From: Dryocola sp036489025
Lineage (GTDB): Bacteria > Pseudomonadota > Gammaproteobacteria > Enterobacterales > Enterobacteriaceae
Direction of reading: 5' to 3'
Length of the DNA: 64,000 nucleotides
Assembly: GCA_036489025.1 (NCBI GenBank)
Contig: DASXGN010000046.1
Location: 62,001 to 126,000 of the forward strand
The notes beneath the pieces were generated by a model that was not told where the DNA came from, did no database searches, and worked only from the letters and a program-made list of their open reading frames with translations. The position numbers were made by a program, and so were the translations under genes. Numbering within the stretch: the first letter of the stretch is position 1; the number at the start of each line of letters is the position of its first letter. Positions 41,185-49,561 of this stretch are shown here, one piece after another.

Positions 41185-42531
41185 ATGGAAAGCAGTCATT
41201 TACCTGTTGCGCAGATCAAAAGGGATAATTATAAAGTCAGATTGTTGTTTTCTTTATGCATTTTATTCTCAGGCTGGTCATTCGCACAACAAAGTCACAG
41301 CGGCGATTTACTGAAAGATTCGCACCTGAATCTCTCGTTAAGAAACCACTGGAAATATTTAAAAGAGGATACCGCACAGGCCACAACGGTGCATAACGCA
41401 TGGGGCCAAAGCGCAACTTTGGACTTTCAGTCAGGCTATCTGTGGGATACGGTTGGTTTTGATGTCACCTATTCCGGCGTCATGAAACTGGGTGCCAGCG
41501 ATTATTTTGCCTCTCGTGGTCTTCTGTATAACGATGGCCCGGGCATGGATAAGGATAACGCTAAAGGTTTTAATAAGTTTGGCCAGCGCTATATTAAGGC
41601 AAAGTTAGGTGATGATAAGTTGGGCTTTAAGGTGAAAGCTGGCTGGCAGGTGCTGAAAAATTTTGGCGTTGTTACGACTTCCAACCGGCTAACAAAGAAC
41701 AGCTATTTAGGCTACAGCTCATCGCTATGGTATGAAAACATGACGATGGATCTTGGCTGGTTGACCCGCTCTATCAACAGGGATGCACCTGATAAAGTGT
41801 ATTTCCAGACGGCAGATAAACAAGATATTGACGCTATCTTTACCGGCGGAGGAAGCTGGAAAAGTGATATTGCGACAGTTTCTTTCGCTTACGGGGAATC
41901 AAAAGATTATTTGCGGCGGTATATTTATAATGTCGCCTGGCATCCTTCTGCACAGTGGACGCTTAATACAACCGCCTATGGCACTGAAGCATTAGATAAG
42001 TATAAACGTATGCCGGATGGGAAAAAGGCTTTTGATCGTTCTGCATGGCATTACGTTGCGGAAGCGAAATGGAATAATGACGACTGGTTAGTCAAATTCG
42101 TGGCCGGCTATACGCAGGCGAACAAGAAAAATGCCGTGGGATATTACGATCGCCATATTGCAAAAAATATGCGCGGACGCTTTGATTCTCTCACTTCTGC
42201 CGGCGCTGATTATACAAGAGATGGCGAAATCGCTCTGGCGATGTTAGGCCAGTATCAACTCTCACCGGGTTATTTTACCGGGCTGCAGTGGAACTACGGT
42301 CAGTTTAATTATGGACATCGTACAATGCGTTCGGGCGAGATATCGTTGATCAACCAATGGTTGCCAAATATTGCCCCTTTTAAAAATCTATCGCTATTTA
42401 TCTTGCTGGGCTACGGCTGGGGCTATGAGAATATTGCTCAGACGCCAAAGCTTAATGCCGACGGGCGCTTTATGCGGTCGCCCAACCTCTCATCTGAAAT
42501 CGTTATTGATTACAAATTTGGTCTGTTTTGA
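41185..42531 (+). CDS. OprD-family outer-membrane porin
   Basis: A 448-residue porin. After a signal peptide ending near GWSFAQQ, the protein consists of alternating beta strands (for example ATLDFQSGYLWDTVGFDVTYSG) and ends in Phe (DYKFGLF), as outer-membrane barrels do. The strand pattern with DYFASRGLLYND resembles OprD/chitoporin-type channels for small charged or sugar solutes. It is controlled by a RAT/terminator leader, as bglH is in bgl operons. A periplasmic phosphatase gene follows 25 bp downstream. Confidence 0.85.
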   Translation: MESSHLPVAQIKRDNYKVRLLFSLCILFSGWSFAQQSHSGDLLKDSHLNLSLRNHWKYLKEDTAQATTVHNAWGQSATLDFQSGYLWDTVGFDVTYSGVMKLGASDYFASRGLLYNDGPGMDKDNAKGFNKFGQRYIKAKLGDDKLGFKVKAGWQVLKNFGVVTTSNRLTKNSYLGYSSSLWYENMTMDLGWLTRSINRDAPDKVYFQTADKQDIDAIFTGGGSWKSDIATVSFAYGESKDYLRRYIYNVAWHPSAQWTLNTTAYGTEALDKYKRMPDGKKAFDRSAWHYVAEAKWNNDDWLVKFVAGYTQANKKNAVGYYDRHIAKNMRGRFDSLTSAGADYTRDGEIALAMLGQYQLSPGYFTGLQWNYGQFNYGHRTMRSGEISLINQWLPNIAPFKNLSLFILLGYGWGYENIAQTPKLNADGRFMRSPNLSSEIVIDYKFGLF

Positions 42532-42556
42532 AAATAATAAATAAGGAGCATGACTT

Positions 42557-43315
42557 ATGAAAAATACCCGTATTATTACGCTCGCCGTTTTGCTGATGTG
42601 CAGCGTTGGCCAGGCCTTTGCTGCCGACGTAACGCTTTATATAACCCGGCACGGTAAAACGATGTTTAACACGGTGCATCGTGCGCAGGGCTGGGCCGAT
42701 ACGCCGCTGACGGCGCCCGGCGTTGAGGTTGCCCGCTACCTTGGCAAGGGACTGAAAGACGTAAACTTTTACTCGGTTTATTCCAGCGATGCCGGGCGCG
42801 CAAGAGAAACTGCCCGGCTGATTATGGATGCCAAAGCGACGCCCTTTACCTTAAATGAAAGTCAGGGGCTCAGAGAGGTTGGCTTTGGTATCTTTGAAGG
42901 CGATCTGGATCCGAATATGTGGGGCGCCGCTGCGAAACAAGCCGGTTTTAAATCCGAAGCCGCTCTGATGCAGAGTTCCGCCGAGGGCAAAACGACGCTT
43001 GCTGAAATGATTGATGCTATTGCCGGAGCGGATACCAGCGGCGTGGCAGAACATTACAGCGCCGTTGCCGACCGTATGGAGCGGAGTATTTTGACCATCG
43101 CACGTGCCGCGCACGGCAACGAGAAACGCAATGTCCTGATCGTTTCTCACGGTATGGCAATCGGCAGCCTGCTGCAAAAGCTCGGCTATACCGGCCTGAA
43201 CAAACCGCTTGAGAACGCCAGCGTCACGAAAATCCGTTATACCGATGAAGGAAAGCTGATCGTCGACTCGGTGGGCGACATGCGCTATGTCGAGCAGGGG
43301 AAGGCGAAGCTTTAG
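42557..43315 (+). CDS. Periplasmic histidine phosphatase family protein
   Basis: A 252-residue protein with a Sec signal peptide (MKNTRIITLAVLLMCSVGQAFA) and a phosphoglycerate-mutase-like domain. The phosphohistidine motif is TRHGKTMFN near residue 31. The second catalytic parts are the Arg in SSDAGRARETA, the Glu in REVGFGIFEG, and the late VSHGMAIG. It should remove phosphate from a substrate in the periplasm. Paired with the porin, it may dephosphorylate an incoming phosphorylated compound so it can cross the inner membrane. AAGGAG precedes the ATG. Confidence 0.88.
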   Translation: MKNTRIITLAVLLMCSVGQAFAADVTLYITRHGKTMFNTVHRAQGWADTPLTAPGVEVARYLGKGLKDVNFYSVYSSDAGRARETARLIMDAKATPFTLNESQGLREVGFGIFEGDLDPNMWGAAAKQAGFKSEAALMQSSAEGKTTLAEMIDAIAGADTSGVAEHYSAVADRMERSILTIARAAHGNEKRNVLIVSHGMAIGSLLQKLGYTGLNKPLENASVTKIRYTDEGKLIVDSVGDMRYVEQGKAKL

Positions 43316-43323
43316 ACGCTTTA

Positions 43324-43359
43324 AATAAAAAAGGAGAAACGACAGGGCGTCGTTTCTCC
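43324..43359 (-). terminator. Terminator of the fdoGHI operon
   Basis: A perfect 11-bp stem (GGAGAAACGAC and complement) has a 5-nt loop. Read on the minus strand it ends in TTTTTTATTT and lies 13 bp after the fdoI stop. It would stop fdo transcription before the porin module and fdhE. Confidence 0.85.
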
Positions 43360-43372
43360 TGTAATCAATGGA

Positions 43373-44008
43373 TTAGTCGAGCTTATTTTCTTCTTTCTGG
43401 CGAACTTCACGATACCATTTCGGGTGGTGTTTCTTCGCCCAGGTCGTGGTGACCCAGCCTTCGACCATTGCAGTAATCGAGCCCTTCACCCAGAGCGCGG
43501 CATAGATGTGCACCATAATAACCACAATTAATGCTACCGCGGCAAAAGAATGCACCATCAGCGCGGCGCGAATTATCGGGATTGAGAACGCCGGTGCAAA
43601 GTAAGGACGCCAGATAATCACGCCGCTTGCCAGCAACAGCACCAGCAAGATTATCGCCGCCCAGAACACGCATTTCTGGCCGAAGTTATAACGTCCCGTG
43701 TCACCGACTTCCTCGTTGACGACGATCTTGCGAATATTCTTCGCCCAAAAGATATCATCCCGATTGATTAGATTGTGGTGCCAGTAGCGGAAAAACATGA
43801 TGATAAACGAGGCAAACATCACCACGCCCACGAACGGGTGCAGGATGCGCGCCAGCTGCGGCGTGCCCATAATTTGCATCAGCCAGTTGAAGGACGGGAA
43901 GAAAAAGCCCAGCCCGCTCACCGCCGCCAGCACGAAGCAGAAGGCGGTAACCCAGTGGTTGATACGTTCAGGCGCGCTGTAGCGCTGAATGGTGACTTGT
44001 TTTTTCAT
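43373..44008 (-). CDS. fdoI: Formate dehydrogenase-O, cytochrome b556 subunit
   Basis: A 211-residue inner-membrane diheme cytochrome with four membrane segments. It passes electrons from FdoH to quinone. Heme-ligating histidines are visible in APERINHWVTAF, ARILHPFVGV, and VHSFAAVALIVVIMVHIYAAL. Length and sequence match E. coli FdoI. Its ATG overlaps the fdoH stop by 4 bp. A terminator follows, so fdhE is not co-transcribed. Confidence 0.96.
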   Translation of the reverse strand: MKKQVTIQRYSAPERINHWVTAFCFVLAAVSGLGFFFPSFNWLMQIMGTPQLARILHPFVGVVMFASFIIMFFRYWHHNLINRDDIFWAKNIRKIVVNEEVGDTGRYNFGQKCVFWAAIILLVLLLASGVIIWRPYFAPAFSIPIIRAALMVHSFAAVALIVVIMVHIYAALWVKGSITAMVEGWVTTTWAKKHHPKWYREVRQKEENKLD

Positions 44009-44910
44009 GGTTTGCGCACCTCGTCATCGTCATGGTGCAGGTTGTCGTCCTCTTCTTCGGCGCGGTTCGGACCGACCCCAACGTAGTGGAAAATGCTGGC
44101 GGCAAAGGTCGCGGCAAAGCCGATGGCGGCCAGCGGCTTCCAGACGCCTTTCCAGAACTTCACGGTTGGGCTGATGGACGGGTTCTCCGGCAGGCCGTGA
44201 TACAGCGTCGGCTTGTCCGCGTGATGCAGCACGTACATAACGTGTGTGCCGCCCACGCCGGCCGGATCGTAAAGCCCGGCGTTGTCGTAGCCTCGCGTTT
44301 TCAGCTCCGCTACGCGCTCGCCTGCCAGGGTTTTCATATCGTCTTTCGAACCGAAATGAATTGCGCCCGTTGGGCAAGTTTTCACGCAGGCAGGTTCCTG
44401 GCCGACGGACACACGGTCTACGCACAGGGTACATTTGTAGACGCGATTGTCCTCCGGGTTCAGGCGCGGAACGTCGAACGGGCAGCCTGCGATGCAGTAG
44501 CCGCAGCCGATGCACTGCTCAGACTGGAAGTCGACGATGCCGTTGGCGTACTGAATGATTGCGCCTTCCGACGGGCAGGCCTTCAGGCAGCCCGGATCGG
44601 CACAGTGCATGCAGCCGTCTTTGCGTATCAGCCACTCCAGCTTGTCGTTCTGCTCCACTTCTGAGAAGCGCATCACCGTCCACGACTTGGCGGTGAGATC
44701 CGCCGGGTTGTCGTACACGCCGACGTTGTGCCCCACTTCGTCGCGGATGTCATTCCACTCCGAGCAGGCCACCTGACAGGCTTTGCAGCCGATGCAGGTG
44801 GTCACGTCGATGAGCTTGGCCACTTCTTCCTGGTGTCCGCGCGCCTGAGGCGCAGGGGTGAAGCCGTTAGTCGCGGATCGACGGATAATGTCCTGAGATT
44901 GATAAGCCAT
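44005..44910 (-). CDS. fdoH: Formate dehydrogenase-O, iron-sulfur subunit
   Basis: A 301-residue electron-transfer subunit with four [4Fe-4S] ferredoxin-type clusters: CIGCKACQVACSEW, CMHCADPGCLKACP, CIGCGYCIAGCPFDVP and CTLCVDRVSVGQEPACVKTCP. A C-terminal membrane anchor (FWKGVWKPLAAIGFAATFAA) holds it on the periplasmic face. It is carried out with FdoG by the Tat system. It sits 12 bp after fdoG and overlaps fdoI. Confidence 0.97.
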   Translation of the reverse strand: MAYQSQDIIRRSATNGFTPAPQARGHQEEVAKLIDVTTCIGCKACQVACSEWNDIRDEVGHNVGVYDNPADLTAKSWTVMRFSEVEQNDKLEWLIRKDGCMHCADPGCLKACPSEGAIIQYANGIVDFQSEQCIGCGYCIAGCPFDVPRLNPEDNRVYKCTLCVDRVSVGQEPACVKTCPTGAIHFGSKDDMKTLAGERVAELKTRGYDNAGLYDPAGVGGTHVMYVLHHADKPTLYHGLPENPSISPTVKFWKGVWKPLAAIGFAATFAASIFHYVGVGPNRAEEEDDNLHHDDDEVRKP

Positions 44911-44922
44911 AATTCGTCTCCG

Positions 44923-47900
44923 TTACACCTTTTCCACGTTGACCAGGAACGCCTTAAATTCAGGCGTTTGCGTGTTGGCATCGCCGACAAACGGCGTCAG
45001 GGTGTTGGCGATAAAGCCTTTCTTCGCCACGCCTTCGTAGCCCCAGTGGATTGGGATCCCGATGGTGTCCACTTTCTTGCCGTCGACGTCGAGCTGGCGG
45101 ATACGTTTGGTCACCACCGCCTTGGCCTTAATAAAGCCGCGGTTGGAGGAGACTTTCACCGTATCGCCATGGGCAATGCCGAGAGAATTTGCGAGCTTCT
45201 CGCCAATCTCCACGAACTGCTCCGGCTGCGCGATGGCGTTCAACAGCGCGTGCTTGGTCCAGTAGTGGAAGTGCTCCGTCAGACGGTAGGTGGTGCCGAC
45301 GTAAGGGAACTTATCGTGTTTGCCCATCGCTTCCAGGTCGCCCTTGAATATGCGGGCGGCCGGGTTAGAGACCACGTTCGGGTGCAGCGGGTTGGTGCCC
45401 AGCGGCGTTTCAAACGGCTCGTAGTGCTCAGGGAACGGTCCTTCAGCCATTTTATCGATGGCAAACAGGCGGCCTAAGCCCTCCGGCTGCATGATAAACG
45501 GCCCGACATCGCTGCCCGGTGCGGCGGTGCTGTAGTCTGCGATATCCGCTCCGCCCCACTTCGCGCCGTCCCAGGAGATCAGGCGGCGTTTTTCATCCCA
45601 GGGTTTACCCTGCGGATCGGCGGAGGCGCGGTTATACAAAATACGGCGGTTAAGCGGCCATGCCCAGGCCCAGCCCAGCGTATTGCCGAGGCCGGACGGA
45701 TCGGCGTTGTCGCGGCGTGCCATCTGGTTACCGTCTGGCGTCCAGCTCCCGGCGAATATCCAGCAGCCGCTGGACGTTGTGCCGTCGTCGCGCAGCTGGG
45801 CAAACGAGCTAAGCTGCTGGCCTTTTTTCACCAGCACCGTGCCGGTTGCCGGATCGATAACGTCCTGCAATGCCTTGCCGTTGCTTTCCATGGCCACTTC
45901 TTCCGGCGCAGGATTATCTGGCGTCAGGTAGTTCCAGGTCATGTTCAGCACCTGCTCTGGCAGTGCACCGCCGTCGCGCAGGTACATATGGCGCAGGCGA
46001 GTGAAGATGCCGGAGAGGATTTCGCCGTCGTTCAGCGCTTCCCCTGGGGCGTCCGCGCCTTTCCAGTGCCATTGCAGCCAGCGGCCGGAGTTCACGATCG
46101 AGCCGTTTTCTTCAGCAAAGCAGGTCGACGGCAGGCGGAAGACTTCGGTCTGGATTTTCGACGGATCGACGTCGTTCATCTCGCCGTGGTTCTGCCAGAA
46201 GTTAGACGTTTCGGTATTCAGCGGATCGATAGTGACCAGGAACTTCAGCTTCGACAGCGAAGCGATGACCTTGTTTTTGTTCGGGAATGAGGCCACCGGG
46301 TTAAAGCCCTGGCAAAGATAGCCGTTTACCTTGCCCTGGTTCATCATTTCGAAATATTGCAGGACGTCGTAGCCCTTATCCCACTTCGGCAGCCAGTCGT
46401 AGCCCCAGCTGTTTTCCGCCGTAGCCTTGTCGCCGAAGAAGGCTTTCATCATCGAAACAAAGAATTTCGGGTAGTTGCCCCAGTAGTTCACCTGGCCTTC
46501 CAGCAGCGGTTTAGGCGTGTTGGCGGCGAGATAGGTCTGGATGTCGGTCTGTTTTTCGTTCGGCAGCGTCATGTAGCCCGGCAGGCTTTGCGACAGCAGG
46601 CCGAGGTCCGTCAGGCCCTGAATGTTGGAGTGGCCGCGCAGGGCGTTCACGCCGCCGCCTGCCATCCCCATATTGCCGAGCAGCAGCTGGATCATCGCCA
46701 TGGTGCGAATGTTCTGCGCGCCAACGGAGTGCTGCGTCCAGCCCAGCGCATAGAGGAACGACGCCGTTTTATCCTTCACGCTGGTCTGCGCGATGTATTC
46801 GCAAACCTTGAGGAAGTCTTCCTGTGGCGTGCCGCAAATGTTAGACACCACGTCCGGCGTATAGCGGGAGACGTGCTCTTTGAGCAGGTTCCATACGCAG
46901 CGCGGATGGCTGAGCGTCAGGTCGCGTTTGGCGAAGCCTTTCTCATCCAGCTCGTAGTTCCAGGTGGTTTTATCGTACTTGCGGTTTGCCGCGTCGTAGC
47001 CCGAGAAAAGACCCTCGTCGAAGCTGTAATCCTCGCGCACAATCAGGTTGGCGTTGGTATAGGCCTCGACGTATTCGCGGTTAAATTTGTTGTTGTTGAT
47101 CAGGTACAGCAGCACGCCCGACAGGAAGGCAATGTCGGTCCCGGAACGAATGGGGGTATAGAAATCCGCCACCGAAGCGGTTCGCGTAAAGCGGGGATCG
47201 ATAACAATCAGCTTCGCGCCGTTGTGGATTTTGGCTTCCATCGCCCAGCGGAATCCTACCGGATGCGCTTCAGCGGCGTTGCCACCCATCACAATGACGA
47301 GATCGGCGTTCTTAATATCAACCCAGTGGTTGGTCATCGCACCGCGACCAAATGTTGGAGCAAGACTTGCTACCGTTGGTCCGTGTCAGACACGCGCCTG
47401 GTTATCGACGGCGAGCATGCCGAGGGCGCGGGAAAATTTCTGGGTTAAATAGCCGGTTTCATTACTGGAGGCGGAGGCGCACAGCATGCCGGTAGAGAGC
47501 CAGCGGTTCACCGTGGTGCCCCGATCGTTTTTGGCAATAAAATTGGCGTCGCGGTCTTCTTTCATCAGTTTGGCGATGCGGTCAAACGCATCTTCCCAGC
47601 TGATTTGCTGCCATTTATCGGAGCCCGGCGCACGGTATGACGGGAATTTCAGGCGGCTTTCGCTGTGAATGAAGTCCACAAGACCTGCGCCTTTAGGGCA
47701 GAGCGCACCGCGGTTGACCGGGTGATCCGGGTCACCTTCAATATGGAAAATAGATGCTTTGGCATTTTTTGCGCCGTCGCCGAGGCTATACATCAACAGC
47801 CCACAACCAACGGAACAGTATGTACAGGTATTACGGGTTTCTCGCGTGCGCAGCAGTTTATACTGCCGTGTTTCCGCCAGAGCCACGCCCGGGGCAAAGC

Positions 47901-47973
47901 CCAGCGCCGCTGCCGTTGTTCCTGCCATACCGCCAGCACAGATCTTAAAGAACTGTCTTCTGCTGACCTGCAT
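44923..47973 (-). CDS. fdoG: Formate dehydrogenase-O, selenocysteine catalytic subunit
   Basis: A 1016-residue molybdopterin enzyme that oxidises formate in the periplasm. The reading frame is interrupted only by UGA at 47386-47388 (codon 196), in the context ARV-U-HGPTVASLAP, the conserved selenocysteine site; translation resumes in the same frame to 44923. The twin-arginine signal is SRRQFFK, and the N-terminal [4Fe-4S] cluster uses CTYCSVGC plus the Cys in ALCPKG. It is not a pseudogene: selC is present in this window and a SECIS hairpin follows the UGA. First gene of fdoGHI. Confidence 0.98.
47350..47388 (-). promoter_or_regulatory. SECIS element of fdoG
   Basis: Directly downstream of the UGA on the minus strand the RNA can form the bacterial SECIS hairpin. 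Its apex is GCAAGUCUUGC (47360-47370), with the loop resembling the AGGUCU-type loops of other enteric formate dehydrogenase mRNAs. SelB bound here delivers selenocysteinyl-tRNA. Confidence 0.75.
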
Positions 47974-48098
47974 GGTTCGCTCCTTTCGACATTTTTCACA
48001 TGACTTATAGGTTTATTTTTGCGGTCATCGCCGCAAAGGTTCAGAATCGAACCCTGAAACTGGTGTAGCCCTCCGTCCAGGAGGGATAGTGTTTCAAG

Positions 48099-48115
48099 AA
48101 TACCACATTGGTATT
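48099..48115. promoter_or_regulatory. Inverted repeat between fdoG and fdhD
   Basis: AATACCA-CAT-TGGTATT is a perfect 7-bp inverted repeat in the divergent fdoG-fdhD gap, 28 bp before the fdhD start. A smaller GC hairpin (CCCTCC / GGAGGG) lies at 48069-48085. The repeat has operator character, but I cannot name the regulator. Confidence 0.4.
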
Positions 48116-48143
48116 AAGGCTGTTCTTATCTGGTTAATGCAAA

Positions 48144-48968
48144 GTGAATAAAACTGACCAAAATCACGAAAAAATTGTGACAAATGTCACAGGTTTACGT
48201 TCTGTCGATCTCTGGCACCGCGGCTCTCTGGAAACCGCCAGAACCGACTGGATCGCCGAAGAAGTCCCCGTTGCGCTGGTATATAACGGCATTTCCCACG
48301 TGGTGATGATGGCTTCGCCCAACGATCTGGAAGTTTTTGCGTTAGGCTTCTCCTTATCCGAAGGGATTATAGAATCTCCGGCGGATATTTTCGGCATCGA
48401 CGTGGTGAAAGCGTGCAACGGCGTAGAGGTTCAGATTGAGCTGTCGAGCCGCAGATTTATGGGGCTGAAAGAGCGCAGGCGCTCGCTGGCGGGCCGGACA
48501 GGCTGCGGCGTATGCGGTGTTGAGCAGTTAAATGACGTGGGTCGCCCGATCTCCCCGCTGCCTTTTACCCAAACCTTCGATCTCAATCGGCTGGATGCGG
48601 CCATCGGGCAAATGCGCCAGTATCAGCCCATCGGCGAACTCACCGGCTGCACGCACGTGGCGCTCTGGCTAAACCAGCAGGGCGAAATCATGACTGGCAA
48701 AGAAGATATTGGCCGTCACGTGGCGCTGGATAAAATGCTTGGCGCGCGGGCGAAAGAAAAATGGCACAGCGGCGTCGCGCTTGTCTCCAGCCGCGCCAGC
48801 TATGAAATGGTACAAAAATCCGCGCAGTGCGGCGCTGAGATTCTGTTTGCCGTCTCCGCCGCGACAACGCTTGCTGTGGAAGTTGCTCAACGCTGCAACC
48901 TCACGCTGGTGGGCTTTAGCCGCCCCGGCCGCGCCATTGTTTATACCCATCCGCAGCGGCTGCGTTAG
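48144..48968 (+). CDS. fdhD: FdhD, sulfur carrier for formate dehydrogenases
   Basis: A 274-residue protein that passes sulfur from IscS to the molybdenum cofactor of formate dehydrogenases, which is essential for activity. The catalytic cysteines are Cys121 and Cys124 in TGCGVCGVEQ, the same numbers as in E. coli. The conserved nucleotide-binding segment TGKEDIGRHVALDK is present near residue 185. The start is a GTG. It is divergent from the fdoGHI operon it serves. Confidence 0.95.
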   Translation: MNKTDQNHEKIVTNVTGLRSVDLWHRGSLETARTDWIAEEVPVALVYNGISHVVMMASPNDLEVFALGFSLSEGIIESPADIFGIDVVKACNGVEVQIELSSRRFMGLKERRRSLAGRTGCGVCGVEQLNDVGRPISPLPFTQTFDLNRLDAAIGQMRQYQPIGELTGCTHVALWLNQQGEIMTGKEDIGRHVALDKMLGARAKEKWHSGVALVSSRASYEMVQKSAQCGAEILFAVSAATTLAVEVAQRCNLTLVGFSRPGRAIVYTHPQRLR

Positions 48969-48986
48969 CCGCTCAGGGGGGCTTTG

Positions 48987-49000
48987 TACATCTCGTTACT
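48987..49000 (+). promoter_or_regulatory. RstA box upstream of asr
   Basis: TACATCTCGTTACT matches the RstA consensus TACATNTNGTTACA at all but the last fixed base. It lies 100 bp before asr. RstA/RstB, with PhoB, is known to control asr in E. coli under acid. Confidence 0.7.
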
Positions 49001-49099
49001 TACCGACACCAATCACTCACGGAACGTTTTTGTTAAGTGGAATAGAGTTATTTCAACGGGCCGACAGGTTCACACACAAACAAATACGAGACGAAAAAA

Positions 49100-49378
49100 A
49101 TGAAAAAAGTATTAACTCTGATTGCTGTCGCTGTAATGGGTCTGTCCTCTGTAGCTTTCGCCGCTGATACCACCGCCGCGCCAGCTCCGGTGAAACACAC
49201 CACTACCGCGCATCATAAAAAGCATCATAAAGCTCCTGTAGCTCAGAAAGCTCAGTCGGCTAAAAAGCACCATAAAAAAGCGACTAAGCCAGCCGCTCAG
49301 AAAGCCCAGGCCGCTAAAAAGCACCACAAAAAAGCAGCTAAACCGGCTGTAGCACCGGCAGCTAAACCTGCGGCATAA
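49100..49378 (+). CDS. asr: Acid shock protein Asr
   Basis: A 92-residue exported basic protein. After the signal peptide (MKKVLTLIAVAVMGLSSVAFA) the sequence is a set of Lys/His/Ala-rich repeats (KKHHKKATKPAAQKAQAAK, repeated with small changes). Asr is massively induced by acid and thought to protect periplasmic proteins from aggregation. An RstA box lies upstream and a strong terminator downstream. As in E. coli, a tiny membrane-peptide gene follows. Confidence 0.93.
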   Translation: MKKVLTLIAVAVMGLSSVAFAADTTAAPAPVKHTTTAHHKKHHKAPVAQKAQSAKKHHKKATKPAAQKAQAAKKHHKKAAKPAVAPAAKPAA

Positions 49379-49403
49379 GTTTTCACCGAAAGCTATTTTA
49401 ATA

Positions 49404-49429
49404 AAAACACCCGGTGCGCCGGGTGTTTT
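49404..49429 (+). terminator. Terminator of asr
   Basis: An 11-bp stem (AAAACACCCGG / CCGGGTGTTTT) has a 4-nt loop and a terminal T stretch. It is a strong intrinsic terminator 26 bp after the asr stop; ydgU lies beyond it. Confidence 0.9.
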
Positions 49430-49453
49430 GCTATCAAACCGGAGGGTCAACTC

Positions 49454-49531
49454 ATGCGCCGCTTCAGATTTGAAATCATCCTGACCTCCATCATTCTTTA
49501 CGGCATCGTCGCCGTTATTTTCTGCTTTTAG
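49454..49531 (+). CDS. ydgU: YdgU-like small membrane peptide
   Basis: A 25-codon frame reads MRRFRFEIILTSIILYGIVA and then VIFCF: a basic start followed by one membrane helix. E. coli ydgU, encoded just after asr, has a very similar MRRYRFEIIL start as I recall. GGAGGG lies 8 nt before the ATG. Read-through of the asr terminator would give low expression. Function unknown. Confidence 0.78.
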   Translation: MRRFRFEIILTSIILYGIVAVIFCF

Positions 49532-49561
49532 TTTTGCCTCGCAAATTCACTTCAGCCTGCT

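Noticed and set aside
47386..47388. Nonsense mutation in fdoG
   Set aside because: The UGA is at the conserved selenocysteine position, is followed by a SECIS-like hairpin, and selC is present.
46357..47448. 363-codon plus-strand frame opposite fdoG
   Set aside because: It is antisense to a strongly conserved gene and crosses its selenocysteine site. No family resemblance.
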